From: Agarivorans sp. Toyoura001
GTDB taxonomy: Bacteria > Pseudomonadota > Gammaproteobacteria > Enterobacterales > Celerinatantimonadaceae
Length of the DNA: 64,000 nucleotides
Assembly: GCF_005405585.1 (NCBI RefSeq)
Contig: NZ_BJEQ01000022.1
Location: 1-64,000, forward strand
Direction of reading: 5' to 3'
The notes under the pieces are model-generated. The model had not been told where the DNA came from. It worked only from the letters and a program-made list of their open reading frames with translations, and did not search any database. Position numbers and translations under genes: made by a program. Below are positions 9,050-19,372 of the stretch, in pieces; position 1 is the first letter of the stretch; the number at the start of each line of letters is the position of its first letter.

Positions 9050-11173
9050 TTAGCTGTAGTAGCTTTCGCCTGTATCAACCATTGCCACTAAAGCCTCACA
9101 GGGTTTAAAACGCTCTCCATGGCTACTTTCTAAGGCTTGCAACTCTTTTACTAAATTGGCAATCCCAATACTGTCCATTGCACGGAATGGTCCACCTAAG
9201 AATGGCGGAAAACCAATACCAAAAATAGCGCCTAAATCGCCGTCACGGGCACTGCGAATAACCCCTTCATCCAAGCATCGAGCAGCTTCATTAAGCATCA
9301 TATAAACACAGCGTTTTGAAATTTTAGCGCCATCAATAGCACTCTTTGGCTTAATACCGAGTACTGAGTAGACTTTTTCATCCACTTGTTTGGCTTTCGC
9401 TTTTTTACCTTTACCATAGAGGTAAAAGCCGCGACCATTTTTCTTGCCTAAACGTTTATCGGCAATTAACTTGTCAAAGGCTTCCGGTGCTTTAAAACGC
9501 TCACCTAATTCAGCTTCCAAAATAGGCGCAATTTTAGACCCAACATCAATCCCCACTTCATCAAGTAAGGTCATTGGCCCAACAGGGAAACCATAATCAA
9601 GTAAGGTTTTATCCAAGTGTTCTATGCTCTGTCCTTCTAACAACAACATAGCCGCTTCATTCATGTATGGCGCCAAAATACGGTTCACATAAAAACCCGC
9701 CCCGTCTTTAACCACAATCGCCGTTTTACCCTGTTTGCGGGCAAACTGCACAGTATCAGCAATGGTTTGTTCATTAGTGCCAGCGTGCGGAATAATCTCA
9801 GCCAAAGGCATTTTTTCTACCGGACTAAAGTAATGTAAACCAATCACCTGCTCAGGGCGCTCTGCCTTCGCGGCAATTTGCGCAATAGGTAACGAGGAAG
9901 TATTACTAGCGAAAATAGTCTGCGGATTACAATTGCTTTCAATATCAGAAACCATTTGCTGCTTCAGCGATAGATCTTCAAACACCGCTTCTATAGCAAT
10001 TTGAGTATTCTGCATACCCACAAAGTCAGTACCACCAGTAATATTGTTGATTTGCTGTTGCAGTTGAGCGTTGCTAATAAAACGGCGCTTACGCTTTTTA
10101 TCTAACAACTTATAAGCATAATTAAGCCCACCTAGCACACCCTTTTCACTAATGTCTTTAATACGCACTTGCGCTTTGGCTTTAGTGGCAGATACAAAGG
10201 CTATGCCCGCCCCCATCAAGCCACCACCTAATACTGCAACCTGGCTAATTTTTTGTGGCTTAACGCCTTCAAACAAGCTTTCTTTTTTAAGCTCATTTGA
10301 AGCAAAAAACAAACCGCGTAAAGCTGCTGACTCTGAGCTTTTAACTAAGCCAGCAAAGCGCTTGGCTTCCTCTTCATAAGCTGCTGCCGAGCTCTTCTCA
10401 ATACCCGCTTTAACACAAGCAATAATTTCTATGGGCGCAGGATAGTTACCACGCGTTTTGCCCAAGGTTTGTTTGGTCACCTGCGAAAACAGCACATTTC
10501 TTCCAACAGGGTTTCCCTCAAGTAGTTTAGAAACAATGCTTAAGTTCGGTTTTGGTTTACGTTTGGCTTTTCCTGCGTATTTTTTAGCGACGTCTAATAG
10601 CACACTGCTTGGCACCATTTCATCAACTAAGCCGCTTTTAAGCGCTTGTTTAGGGCGAAGCTGCTTGCCAGTGAGCATCATTTCTAAGGCTTTTTGCACA
10701 CCAACTAGTTTAGGTAAACGCTGCGTACCGCCACCACCAGGTAACAAACCAAGTTGCACCTCTGGTAAACCTAGGCTGGTTTTATCATCAATACTACATA
10801 CGCGGTAATCACAGGCTAACGCCACTTCTAGCCCACCACCTAAACAGGGACCATGAATAGCGGCAATCACCGGAAAAGGCAGTTTACTTAAGCGAGCAAA
10901 CACTTTGTGACCATCTTGCGACAGTTTTTGTGCATCGGCGGCTGTTTCACAGCTGTCTAACATAGCTATATCGGCACCAGCGATAAATGAATCGGCTTTG
11001 CCGCTATAAACCACTAAACCGCTAAGTTGGGTTTGTTGCTCCAAGTCCGCCAAAATAGTGTCGAGCTCTGGGCCAAATTCTGCTTTTAAGGTGTTCATGG
11101 TTTCGCCATGCACATCAATTTTTAGCAAGGCAATATTATCTTCAGTGGTTAAGGTAAAAGTTTGCTGTTCCAT
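9050..11173 (-). CDS. fadJ: Fatty acid oxidation complex alpha subunit FadJ
   Basis: A 707-residue bifunctional enoyl-CoA hydratase/3-hydroxyacyl-CoA dehydrogenase. The N-terminal crotonase domain shows the oxyanion segment GPCLGGGLEVALACDYR and catalytic glutamates at about 116 and 138. The NAD-binding motif GGGLMGAG begins at about 316 and the HAD active site GLHYFSPVEKM lies downstream. It forms the complex with FadI and overlaps its stop by one base. FadJ rather than FadB is called because the partner is FadI-type and the order fadI-fadJ-sixA matches E. coli. Confidence 0.95.
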   Translation of the reverse strand: MEQQTFTLTTEDNIALLKIDVHGETMNTLKAEFGPELDTILADLEQQTQLSGLVVYSGKADSFIAGADIAMLDSCETAADAQKLSQDGHKVFARLSKLPFPVIAAIHGPCLGGGLEVALACDYRVCSIDDKTSLGLPEVQLGLLPGGGGTQRLPKLVGVQKALEMMLTGKQLRPKQALKSGLVDEMVPSSVLLDVAKKYAGKAKRKPKPNLSIVSKLLEGNPVGRNVLFSQVTKQTLGKTRGNYPAPIEIIACVKAGIEKSSAAAYEEEAKRFAGLVKSSESAALRGLFFASNELKKESLFEGVKPQKISQVAVLGGGLMGAGIAFVSATKAKAQVRIKDISEKGVLGGLNYAYKLLDKKRKRRFISNAQLQQQINNITGGTDFVGMQNTQIAIEAVFEDLSLKQQMVSDIESNCNPQTIFASNTSSLPIAQIAAKAERPEQVIGLHYFSPVEKMPLAEIIPHAGTNEQTIADTVQFARKQGKTAIVVKDGAGFYVNRILAPYMNEAAMLLLEGQSIEHLDKTLLDYGFPVGPMTLLDEVGIDVGSKIAPILEAELGERFKAPEAFDKLIADKRLGKKNGRGFYLYGKGKKAKAKQVDEKVYSVLGIKPKSAIDGAKISKRCVYMMLNEAARCLDEGVIRSARDGDLGAIFGIGFPPFLGGPFRAMDSIGIANLVKELQALESSHGERFKPCEALVAMVDTGESYYS

Positions 11174-12483
11174 TATTCAACCTCCAAAACCATTGCCGCA
11201 CCTAACCCACCGGCCGCACAGGCAGTGGTTAAACCTAGTCCACCACCACGACGGCGTAATTCATTTAGCATTTGAGTAATCATTCGTGCTCCGGTTGCGG
11301 CAAAGGGGTGGCCGTAGGCAATAGAGCTGCCCATTACGTTAAATTTTTCCATATCAATCTCGCCCAAAGCTTTATCGCGACCGATTGATTTAGCAAACTC
11401 GTCACTGGCAAACATTTTTACATTAGCTAAGGTTTGCGCAGCAAAGGCTTCATGCATTTCAATGAGGTCTAAGTCTTGAAGGGTTATGCCCGCTCGGTCT
11501 AAAGCAATTGGCGTGGCGTGAGAAGGGCCCATTAACATGTCTTCCCATACATCGATTCCCGCAAAGGCATAGCTTTTTATGTAGCCTAAAATAGGTAAGC
11601 CTTGTTCTTTGGCTTTGTCTTCGCGCATCAGTAATACCGCTGCGGCGCCGTCAGTAAGTGGGGTGGCATTTGCCGCGGTTACCGAGCCATGTTTACGATC
11701 AAACACCGGTCTTAACTTGGCTAATTTCTCTTCGCTTGAATCACCACGCACATTGTTATCGCGGCTAATAGATGCTTTATAAGGTTCTGGGTAAGCGGTC
11801 ATTACTTCATCATCTAACTTGCCTTCTTCCCATGCCTGATGAGCCAAGCGGTGAGAGCGGGCGGCTAGCTTATCTTGGTCTGCGCGTTTAATGCCATGGG
11901 TTTTCGCCATTTGCTCGGCGGTTTGGCCCATAGAGATGCCAGTAGAATATTCGGCGACCGCTGGCGGTACTGGGGCTAAATCTTTAATCCGCAGTTTCTT
12001 TATCACGTTCCAACGCTGCCCTGCTGTGCGTGCTTTTGATAACTCAAGTAGGCTGCGAGCAAGCTTTTTGCTTACCCCAATAGGCAGTACCGAGGAAGAA
12101 TCTGCACCACCAGCAATACCACAATCAATGGTTCCCGCCATAATAGACTCGGCCACGTTTACGGCAGCTTGAAAGCTCGTTGCACAGGCCCGAGACACAC
12201 TGTATGCATCGGTTGATGGATCCATAGGCGTGCCCAATACAATTTCACGGGCAATATTTGGCGCGGCCGGCATTTGCACCACTTGGCCAAACACTAACTG
12301 TTGAATCTCTTTAACGTCTAAGTCGACACGCTTAATCAACTCATTCACTACCATTTTGCCTAAATCTACAGCAGGCACATCTTGGTAGGCGGTTGACTGT
12401 CGAGCAAATGGAGTACGCAGGCCAGCAACCACTGCTATTCGTGAGCCATTGGCGGTTTGTAAAGATTGTTGTTGGTGGTGCAT
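11173..12483 (-). CDS. fadI: 3-ketoacyl-CoA thiolase FadI
   Basis: A 436-residue thiolase that cleaves 3-ketoacyl-CoA in the last step of beta-oxidation. The acylated cysteine is in [11 protein letters not shown] (about residue 100), and the C-terminal [13 protein letters not shown] contains the second catalytic cysteine. [11 protein letters not shown] supplies the active-site histidine. It is the first gene of the fadIJ operon. A FadR-like palindrome lies 24 bases before the start codon. Confidence 0.95.
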   Translation of the reverse strand: MHHQQQSLQTANGSRIAVVAGLRTPFARQSTAYQDVPAVDLGKMVVNELIKRVDLDVKEIQQLVFGQVVQMPAAPNIAREIVLGTPMDPSTDAYSVSRACATSFQAAVNVAESIMAGTIDCGIAGGADSSSVLPIGVSKKLARSLLELSKARTAGQRWNVIKKLRIKDLAPVPPAVAEYSTGISMGQTAEQMAKTHGIKRADQDKLAARSHRLAHQAWEEGKLDDEVMTAYPEPYKASISRDNNVRGDSSEEKLAKLRPVFDRKHGSVTAANATPLTDGAAAVLLMREDKAKEQGLPILGYIKSYAFAGIDVWEDMLMGPSHATPIALDRAGITLQDLDLIEMHEAFAAQTLANVKMFASDEFAKSIGRDKALGEIDMEKFNVMGSSIAYGHPFAATGARMITQMLNELRRRGGGLGLTTACAAGGLGAAMVLEVE

Positions 12484-12504
12484 TCAAATTATCCTTAACC
12501 AGTT

Positions 12505-12521
12505 AAGAGGTCTGACCTCAT
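12505..12521. promoter_or_regulatory. FadR-like operator upstream of fadIJ
   Basis: A perfect 13-base palindrome GAGGTC-T-GACCTC at 12507-12519 lies in the short space between fadI and the divergent MoxR gene. It shares the GGTC-N-GACC core of E. coli FadR operators. A related sequence with GGTCAGAGGTC precedes fadL at 21311-21323. Assignment to FadR rather than another fatty-acid regulator is inference. Confidence 0.6.
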
Positions 12522-12662
12522 GATTTATATATTAACCATTTCTTCACAAAATTCAAACAAGTGATTAAAACTGCAATTAAGCCGTCAAATTTAAAGGAAA
12601 ATTTTGAGCCATTCGCCAGAGTGTTTTATCATCCCCCAGCGATGAACAATTCAAGGGAAAAA

Positions 12663-13619
12663 ATGAGCAATAACACTTTATCGGCCATTAAAGACTATCT
12701 TAATCAAAGCATTGTTGGCCAAACAGAATTTATTGATCAATTACTTATCGCTTTGTTAGCTGATGGGCACATACTTGTAGAAGGCCCTCCAGGTTTAGCA
12801 AAAACCCGCGCAGTTAAAGCGCTATCAGAATGTATAGAAGGTGACTTTCATCGAGTCCAGTTTACGCCCGACTTGCTGCCAGCAGATTTAACCGGTACCG
12901 ATGTATTCCACCCAGAAACGGCCAGTTTCAGTTTCCAAAAAGGGCCTATCTTTCATAACTTGGTATTGGCTGATGAAATTAACCGTGCCCCCGCCAAGGT
13001 TCAATCGGCCTTGTTAGAAGCCATGGCTGAGCAGCAAATCACCGTAGGTAGCAGCAGTTATGCACTGCCTAAGCTATTCATGGTAATGGCAACCCAAAAC
13101 CCGATTGAACAAGAAGGGACTTACCCTTTACCTGAAGCCCAGCTTGACCGTTTTATGTTTAAATTGTGCTTGAACTACCCTGATGCCGAAAACGAATTAA
13201 AGATCTTAGAACTCACTGAGCGTGAAGCCAAGCAAGTACACTTACGCCAGCCAGAGCCACTCACTCAACAAAAATTATTTGCCTTGCGCCGCGCCATTAT
13301 GGAAGTACATATTGCGCCGCAGCTTAATCAATACATTGTTGATCTAGTCGTTGCCACTCGTGAGCCTGAGCGCTACACCGATGAGTTTAGCCAATGGTTA
13401 GAGTTTGGAGCCAGCCCACGAGCCAGTATTTCTTTGGCCCGTGCCGCTCGCGCAAAAGCCTGGTTAGAAGGTAGGGACTTTGTTAGCCCAGAAGATATTC
13501 AGCAACTTGCCTACCCGGTATTGCGCCACCGCTTGCTACTTAGCTACCAAGCCCAAGCCAAAGGCATTCAAGCCGACGCGGTTATTCAGCGCTTAATTGA
13601 GTTGGTTGCATTTGCCTAA
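12663..13619 (+). CDS. MoxR-family AAA+ ATPase
   Basis: A 318-residue AAA+ ATPase with Walker A GPPGLAKT at about 41-48, Walker B LVLADEIN near 101-107, and the MoxR segment ATQNPIEQEGTYPLPEAQLDRF. MoxR proteins act as chaperone-like ATPases paired with von Willebrand A proteins. I choose the ATG at 12663 because AAGGGA precedes it and homology starts there; an upstream ATG at 12561 would add 34 residues. It heads a six-gene operon whose next start overlaps its stop. Confidence 0.9.
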   Translation: MSNNTLSAIKDYLNQSIVGQTEFIDQLLIALLADGHILVEGPPGLAKTRAVKALSECIEGDFHRVQFTPDLLPADLTGTDVFHPETASFSFQKGPIFHNLVLADEINRAPAKVQSALLEAMAEQQITVGSSSYALPKLFMVMATQNPIEQEGTYPLPEAQLDRFMFKLCLNYPDAENELKILELTEREAKQVHLRQPEPLTQQKLFALRRAIMEVHIAPQLNQYIVDLVVATREPERYTDEFSQWLEFGASPRASISLARAARAKAWLEGRDFVSPEDIQQLAYPVLRHRLLLSYQAQAKGIQADAVIQRLIELVAFA

Positions 13620-14533
13620 TGGATACCATTACGCGGCAGTCGCCAGTTAGTGTAGATATAGAGCAGCTTATTGAAGCGCGTGCCATTCATTTGCAAATGC
13701 CGCCTTGGCGCAATGTATCTAGCAGTCGCCATGGCAATCGCTTAAGTAAAGTACGTGGTCGTGGCATGGAGTTTGATGAAGTGCGCCATTACCAACCCGG
13801 TGACGACATTCGCTGTATTGATTGGCGAGTCACTGCGCGCACAGGTAAAACTCATACCAAGCTGTTTAGAGAAGACCGAGAGCACCCGGTATTTATCTTT
13901 CTCGACTTATCTCACTCCATGTATTTTGGCAGTGGCGAGAAGCTTAAATCTGTGTTTGCCAGTGAGCTGGCCGCTTGTTTAGGTTGGAATGCCCAGCAGC
14001 TTGGCGAACGGGTCGCGTTAATGCTTCATCTAGGTGAGCATAGCCATAACGAAAAACCGGCAGCGAGCAGAACCCATTGGTTAGCCCAGCTACAAACCAT
14101 TGTTGAGCAACATAACCAACAGTTTTCAGCCTTAAACAGTAGCCAAATCATTCAAAGCTCGCCAAACGCTAGCTTAGAAACCTTGTGCCAACTAGTAAAA
14201 ACCGGTTATCAGGTACATTTAATCAGTGATTTCTATCATTTTGATAAAGCCTCTGCGTTGCACTTACAGCGCTTATCTAGCCACAATCAAGTATTTGCTT
14301 GGCAAATAAGCGACCCCTTAGAACAGCAGCTACCTCGCTCCTCTAGTGCTCAGCAGCTGCAAGTAAGTAATGGCAAGCAAGAAGGCTATTTGCAACCCGA
14401 CAACAAAACGTTTCGCCAGCAATTTATGCGCTTAGCGAAGCAGCGTCAGCAATCCATAGATGTCATGCTCCAACAAGCTCGCATTCCTCATCAACATTTT
14501 TCCACAGCTTTCGAGTGGCAGGACTATGCCTGA
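13619..14533 (+). CDS. DUF58 domain protein
   Basis: A 304-residue DUF58 protein with the family core GMEFDEVRHYQPGDDIRCIDWRVTAR (given in part: FDEVRHYQPGDDIRCIDW) near residues 50-75, followed by a VWA-like fold (VFIFLDLSHSMYFG). Members almost always sit beside a MoxR ATPase, as here, and probably link it to the membrane VWA proteins; the biochemical role is unknown. The start codon overlaps the moxR stop (TAATG), which indicates translational coupling. Confidence 0.88.
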   Translation: MDTITRQSPVSVDIEQLIEARAIHLQMPPWRNVSSSRHGNRLSKVRGRGMEFDEVRHYQPGDDIRCIDWRVTARTGKTHTKLFREDREHPVFIFLDLSHSMYFGSGEKLKSVFASELAACLGWNAQQLGERVALMLHLGEHSHNEKPAASRTHWLAQLQTIVEQHNQQFSALNSSQIIQSSPNASLETLCQLVKTGYQVHLISDFYHFDKASALHLQRLSSHNQVFAWQISDPLEQQLPRSSSAQQLQVSNGKQEGYLQPDNKTFRQQFMRLAKQRQQSIDVMLQQARIPHQHFSTAFEWQDYA

Positions 14534-15053
14534 GCAATCAAACCCCTTAGCCCAGTTAAAAGACATTATTTTACCCAGTAACTTTGAAACAGCCTTACCC
14601 GCTGTAGGTTGGTGGGTGCTCGCGGTAGCATTAGTATTGTTACTGGCACTAAGCCTATTTGCTGCTTGGCGTTACCAACAGTTGTGTAAGCCGCGCCAAG
14701 AAGCCCTACAAGCACTAAAACAACAGCCAATGAACTTAGCCGACACCAATCAGCTAATGAAGCGCTTAGCCTTAAGTTATTACCCGCGCCAACAAGTCGC
14801 CTCTTTGAGTGGCAAGGCTTGGCTCAGCTTTTTAGACAGCACTTACAGCGGGAAACAACATGCATTCATTGAATTACAAAGCCAATGGCAGCAACAACTC
14901 TATGCCGCCGATGCGCCCGCATTAGATGAAGATATAGCCAAACTGTGCAAAAAGTGGATCAAACAGTTACGCCCACCACTTACCGCAGCTTCACTATTTG
15001 GCCTTCACACTCCAAGCCCAATAACATCAAAAACAGGAGGCCGGCATGTTTGA
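14526..15053 (+). CDS. DUF4381 single-span membrane protein
   Basis: About 175 residues with one strong membrane helix (WWVLAVALVLLLALSLFAAW, residues about 29-48) and a cytoplasmic domain rich in Gln/Leu, the layout of DUF4381 proteins found between DUF58 and VWA genes. The start at 14526 overlaps the DUF58 stop and has AGGA upstream; an upstream in-frame ATG lies inside the previous gene. It is presumably a membrane adaptor of the MoxR-VWA complex (inference from context). Confidence 0.8.
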   Translation: MPEQSNPLAQLKDIILPSNFETALPAVGWWVLAVALVLLLALSLFAAWRYQQLCKPRQEALQALKQQPMNLADTNQLMKRLALSYYPRQQVASLSGKAWLSFLDSTYSGKQHAFIELQSQWQQQLYAADAPALDEDIAKLCKKWIKQLRPPLTAASLFGLHTPSPITSKTGGRHV

Positions 15054-16053
15054 GTTTATTTGGCCTTATGTATTTGTTGCCCTGCCGCTGCTTTGGTTAG
15101 TAGAGCGTTTTAGTGGCTCCCAACAAGAACAACAAAACGAGCAACTGCTTAATACCAGCTTACCCTTTACCCAACAACAAGCCGTATTAGAGAAAACCAA
15201 CAGCCCGCTAAAACAAGGCTTGAAATGGCTAGTTTGGCTACTTTGTTTAGTGGCGTTTGCTCGCCCTGTTTGGCTCGACGACCAAGTGCAAGGCATTAAC
15301 GAGCAAGGGCGCGATTTACTGTTATCCGTCGATATGTCGGGCAGTATGCAAATTAAAGACATGCAACTTAATGACGAAGCGGTAGATCGTTTAACCGCCT
15401 TAAAAGTATTGCTCAAAGGGTTTATTGACCAACGCCGAGGTGATCGCGTAGGCATGATATTGTTTGCCGACCACGCCTACCTCTCTTCACCTTTAAGTTT
15501 TGACATGGACTCCTTGTTAATTCAGGTGGATGAATTAGTGCATGGTTTGGTGGGTGACAGAACAGCGATTGGTGAAGGCATTGGCCTTGGCATAAAACAA
15601 TTAATGAACCACCCTGCCGAGCAGCGCATACTCATTTTGCTTACCGACGGGCAAAACACCTCTGGCACAGTAGACCCAATGCAAGCGGCCGAGATGGCAG
15701 CAAAAAACCAAGTCGTGATTTACACCATTGGGGTCGGCGCTGATGAGCTGCTGCAACAAACTTTGTTTGGTACACGCAAAGTCAATCCTTCACATGATTT
15801 AGACGAGGAGTCACTGCAAAAAATCGCGGATATGACCGGCGGCCAGTATTATCGGGCGCGCAGCACCGATGAGCTAGCCCAGATTTATGAAGAAATTAAC
15901 GCACTCAACCCTATCTCTGAAGCAGAGCAATACTATCGCCCGCAATATGAACTGTATTATTGGCCACTGGCTCTAGCGGCTTTAGTGTTGTTAATTAGCC
16001 TGGCAGCTCCGCTCATTAGCCAGCGGTTCAGCGCTACAAAGGAGGTTCAATAA
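15046..16053 (+). CDS. batA: VWA-domain membrane protein (BatA type)
   Basis: A 335-residue protein with N-terminal membrane helices (residues about 5-20 and 60-76), a von Willebrand A domain starting with the metal-site motif DMSGS at about 96-100, and a C-terminal membrane helix (YYWPLALAALVLLISLAAPL). The loop LLTDGQNTSG supplies the later metal ligand. It overlaps the DUF4381 gene by 8 bases and ends on the start codon of the next gene. BatA-type proteins are linked to stress tolerance in other bacteria. Confidence 0.88.
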   Translation: MFEFIWPYVFVALPLLWLVERFSGSQQEQQNEQLLNTSLPFTQQQAVLEKTNSPLKQGLKWLVWLLCLVAFARPVWLDDQVQGINEQGRDLLLSVDMSGSMQIKDMQLNDEAVDRLTALKVLLKGFIDQRRGDRVGMILFADHAYLSSPLSFDMDSLLIQVDELVHGLVGDRTAIGEGIGLGIKQLMNHPAEQRILILLTDGQNTSGTVDPMQAAEMAAKNQVVIYTIGVGADELLQQTLFGTRKVNPSHDLDEESLQKIADMTGGQYYRARSTDELAQIYEEINALNPISEAEQYYRPQYELYYWPLALAALVLLISLAAPLISQRFSATKEVQ

Positions 16054-17780
16054 TGCAAGATATCAGTTTATTGCGTCCCGAGTGGTTATTGCTGAGCCCG
16101 CTATTACTGCTGCTATTGTTTAAAAAGCATCGCCGAGAACAATCTGCTTGGAGCCAATTGCTCAGTCCAAACATTGCCAAGTATTTAGTGAGCTCGCCCA
16201 AACAACACAAGCATTCACAATGGCCGCTTGCAGCCTTGTTTGCATTAATTCTATTCGCCTTAAGTGGGCCCAGCATTGTCAGTGATAATGTGCCCCTGTA
16301 CCGCGAGGGAAGTGCCCGCGTTTTAATCATGGACATGTCTTACTCTATGCGTGCTCGCGATGTAAAACCCGACCGCGTAGAGCTGGCTAAATACAAGGCG
16401 CTGGATTTACTTAAACAATGGCGCGATGGTGAAACAGCATTAATTGCCTTTGCCGGAGATGCATTTGTACTCAGCCCCTTAAGCAGTGATACCAATACAT
16501 TGGCTAATTTAGTACCGCATTTAAAACCAGAGTTAATGCCAGCTCATGGATCGGCGCTTAATCTAGCCATAGAACAAGCCGCTCAGCTAGTTAAACAAGC
16601 GGGTTATGCCAAAGGCGATGTAATAGTTATCGGTGATGGCATCAACCAACAACAAATGGACTTAAGCCTCGCCAGCTTGCAAGACAATAATTTGCGGTTT
16701 TCGATGCTAGCCCTTGGCACTGAAGAAGGCGCGCCAATCCCGCTTGAAGACGGCAGTATGCTTAAAGATCAATACGGCAGCATTGTTATTCCAAAGTTAC
16801 AAGCCGAGTTCTTTTTGCCGCTCTGCCAATCAACTGGCGGTATTTGTCAGCTCATTTCAGCCGATAATAGCGACATTGAAAAACTGGCCTCTTTACGCAG
16901 CCGTAAAGCAGATAATGAGCAACAAAGTGCCCAACAAGGGCAAATACGCAAAGACGTCGGTTACTTCTTACTACCCCTCATTTTATTGCTTTTGCTTAAC
17001 AGCGTTCGCCGCGCCGATTTATTGATTGTTTGCTTAACCGTAACCAGCTTCATTTCTATACAACCCGCTAGTGCCGCTGACATTTGGAAAAACCAAGCAC
17101 AACAGGCCCAACAGGCTTTTGAACAAGAACAATTTAAAGACGCTGCTGAGTTATTTACCGATCCCAATTGGCAAGCATCGGCACACTATAAAGCCGGCGA
17201 ATATCAACAGGCTCAGCAACTTTTTGCCCAAGATGACAGTGCTGAAGGTTGGTACAATCAAGGAAATGCCTTAAGTCAGTTAGAAAAATACCCCGAAGCT
17301 ATTTCAGCCTACGAGCAAGCTCTACAACGAAACCCCGAGCTAGAAGCTGCAGCGCACAATAAATCAGTAATAGAACAACTGTTGGAGCAACAGCAAAACC
17401 AACAGCAACAATCTCAACAATCATCAGATGATTCTGAGCAACAAGACTCTAACGACCAGCAGGAACAGCAATCAGAGCAAGGTGAAGGTGAGCAATCTCC
17501 GCCAGAATCAGAAGAACAACAGGCGAGTGAGCAAGAGTCGGAGCAGCAAGCGGGCGAAGATGAACAACAGCAAGCTCAAGCCGAAGAACCTAGTGAGTCC
17601 CAAGAAGATGCCGAACAGCAACAAGCGACTCAAGCAGGCTCGCCAGAAGATCTCAATCAAGACGAATTACAGCAGTGGCTAGAAAACTTGCCCAACGACC
17701 CGAGCTTACTGTTGCGAAATAAAATGTATCTCGAGTATCAAAAACGTCGCCGTCAAGCCAGCAATCAGGAGAATTGGTAA
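16053..17780 (+). CDS. batB: VWA and TPR membrane protein (BatB-BatC fusion type)
   Basis: A 575-residue protein. Order of parts: N-terminal membrane helices, VWA domain with a variant metal motif DMSYS at about 94-98, a membrane segment near 305-335, TPR repeats at about 350-440 (GWYNQGNALSQLEKYPEAIS is a clear unit), a Gln/Glu/Ser-rich stretch of roughly 100 residues, and a short conserved tail with WLENLPNDPSLLLRNKM. This joins functions that are separate batB and batC genes in some phyla. The low-complexity segment has strings of CAA/CAG and is probably disordered. Confidence 0.87.
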   Translation: MQDISLLRPEWLLLSPLLLLLLFKKHRREQSAWSQLLSPNIAKYLVSSPKQHKHSQWPLAALFALILFALSGPSIVSDNVPLYREGSARVLIMDMSYSMRARDVKPDRVELAKYKALDLLKQWRDGETALIAFAGDAFVLSPLSSDTNTLANLVPHLKPELMPAHGSALNLAIEQAAQLVKQAGYAKGDVIVIGDGINQQQMDLSLASLQDNNLRFSMLALGTEEGAPIPLEDGSMLKDQYGSIVIPKLQAEFFLPLCQSTGGICQLISADNSDIEKLASLRSRKADNEQQSAQQGQIRKDVGYFLLPLILLLLLNSVRRADLLIVCLTVTSFISIQPASAADIWKNQAQQAQQAFEQEQFKDAAELFTDPNWQASAHYKAGEYQQAQQLFAQDDSAEGWYNQGNALSQLEKYPEAISAYEQALQRNPELEAAAHNKSVIEQLLEQQQNQQQQSQQSSDDSEQQDSNDQQEQQSEQGEGEQSPPESEEQQASEQESEQQAGEDEQQQAQAEEPSESQEDAEQQQATQAGSPEDLNQDELQQWLENLPNDPSLLLRNKMYLEYQKRRRQASNQENW

Positions 17781-19370
17781 GTGAAAGCGCTCAGCCTATT
17801 GTTTATTCTTTTACTTAGCCTAAATAGCTACGCCACCACCGAAGTTACCGCTACAGTTAGCCAAAACCCAGTCGCGGTTAATCAAGCCTTTACCTTAGAA
17901 ATTGTGGCTAACGATACCTTACCAGCCAGCGAATTCGATTCCTCGGTGCTGTTAAGGCAAAAATTTGTAGTGGGCGGCACGTCAACTAGTCGCCAGCACT
18001 CAAGCATTAACGGCGTATCGTCTACTCAAACTCGTTGGACAACCACCTTATTAGTGAGAGACGAAGGGACCTATCTTATCCCTTCCTTTAACATTGGTGG
18101 TGAGCAAACTATTCCTATTCAGCTGCAAGCCAAAGTAATAGAAGCCATTGAACCGAGTAAAGATCAGGTTCGAATGGAAGTAAGCTTAGACAACGCTGAA
18201 GTTTACATTGGTCAGCCAGTGCGCTTTACCGCCAAAATTTGGGTCGCCAATAGCCTCGATCAGGCCAACATTATTGCGCCAAGCATGTTAGGAGCAAAAA
18301 TAGAAAAACTGGGTGACGATAAACAAGATTTAGAGGTAATAGACGGTAAGCGCTACCGCACGCTAATTCGACAATGGCTGATTACGCCAGAAAAAGCCGG
18401 TCAGTTTGAAGTAAGAGGCCCACGTTTGAGTGGACTGGCTAATGATATTAATCGCCGAGCCCGCCCGGTAGACATTGCCGCGCAAACTTTGTCATTAGAA
18501 GTAAAAGCCCCACCAGCAGATTTCCCTGGAACTTGGCTACCCTCTACTGATTTGCTGCTATACGAAGAAGTACAACCCCTGCAAAGTGACTACGAACAAG
18601 GCCAAGCCTTTACCCGAATTATCAACTTAACTGTGGCAGGCATTACCGAAGACCAATTGCCCGACATCACACTCGACTACGGTGATGACTTTCGCGTATA
18701 CCCTGAAGCCTATCAAGACCGTACCATTGTAAAAGACGGTATTGTTTTCGCTCAACGCAGCTTGAATGTAGCGCTTATTCCGGTAAACCCTGGTGAAATC
18801 ACCCTACCCGGCTGGTCATTGGCATGGTGGGATTTAGGCAAAGATGCACAAGCTTTAGCGAAAGTCGCAGAGCGCACTATCACTGTGGTGCCTGCGCCTG
18901 TTAACCAACAATTGGCGCCGATTCAAACAAACCTAGCTGCGCAAGCCATTACCGTAACGGAGCCTGCGACTTCCTTATGGACATGGTTTTTTGCAATAGC
19001 GTGGTTAATCACTCTTGCGCTATTAATCGCAATTTTCACCCGTATACAAAAGCAAAAAACTAATGTTCATTCACCGGTAAACACTGATTTCCCACCCGCA
19101 GTGGATGATAACTGGCAACAATTTGCTGATGCCTGTAAACAGCAACAAGGCAAACAAGCTGAACAAGCGCTGCAAAAATGGTTGGCTCAACAAGCTCCTT
19201 CAAAGCAGTTTGCTTCACTACTACGGATTCTTAGCAAGTCTAATTGGGGTGGAGAGCAAGAGCAGAGATTGAATTTAGCAGATTTTTATCAGCGTTGTGC
19301 TGCACTAAAAAGCACCTTGGCAAAAATAAAAGAGCAAGAACAGCCAGCGCTATCCTCACTCAATCCATAA
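17781..19370 (+). CDS. batD: BatD-family protein, exported
   Basis: A 529-residue protein starting at GTG directly after the previous stop. It has a signal peptide (MKALSLLFILLLSLNSYA), repeated beta-rich domains as in BatD/BamD-like oxygen-tolerance proteins, and a C-terminal membrane helix (WTWFFAIAWLITLALLIAIF) before a cytoplasmic tail. It is the last gene of the MoxR operon and presumably the periplasmic part of the complex. Its stop lies 2 bases from the convergent yfcZ gene. Confidence 0.85.
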   Translation: MKALSLLFILLLSLNSYATTEVTATVSQNPVAVNQAFTLEIVANDTLPASEFDSSVLLRQKFVVGGTSTSRQHSSINGVSSTQTRWTTTLLVRDEGTYLIPSFNIGGEQTIPIQLQAKVIEAIEPSKDQVRMEVSLDNAEVYIGQPVRFTAKIWVANSLDQANIIAPSMLGAKIEKLGDDKQDLEVIDGKRYRTLIRQWLITPEKAGQFEVRGPRLSGLANDINRRARPVDIAAQTLSLEVKAPPADFPGTWLPSTDLLLYEEVQPLQSDYEQGQAFTRIINLTVAGITEDQLPDITLDYGDDFRVYPEAYQDRTIVKDGIVFAQRSLNVALIPVNPGEITLPGWSLAWWDLGKDAQALAKVAERTITVVPAPVNQQLAPIQTNLAAQAITVTEPATSLWTWFFAIAWLITLALLIAIFTRIQKQKTNVHSPVNTDFPPAVDDNWQQFADACKQQQGKQAEQALQKWLAQQAPSKQFASLLRILSKSNWGGEQEQRLNLADFYQRCAALKSTLAKIKEQEQPALSSLNP

Positions 19371-19372
19371 GC

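Noticed and set aside
17360-17640. CAA/CAG-rich stretch as a nucleotide repeat or CRISPR-like array
   Set aside because: It is irregular and in frame with a Gln/Glu-rich disordered region of the BatB/C protein; there are no constant repeats or spacers.
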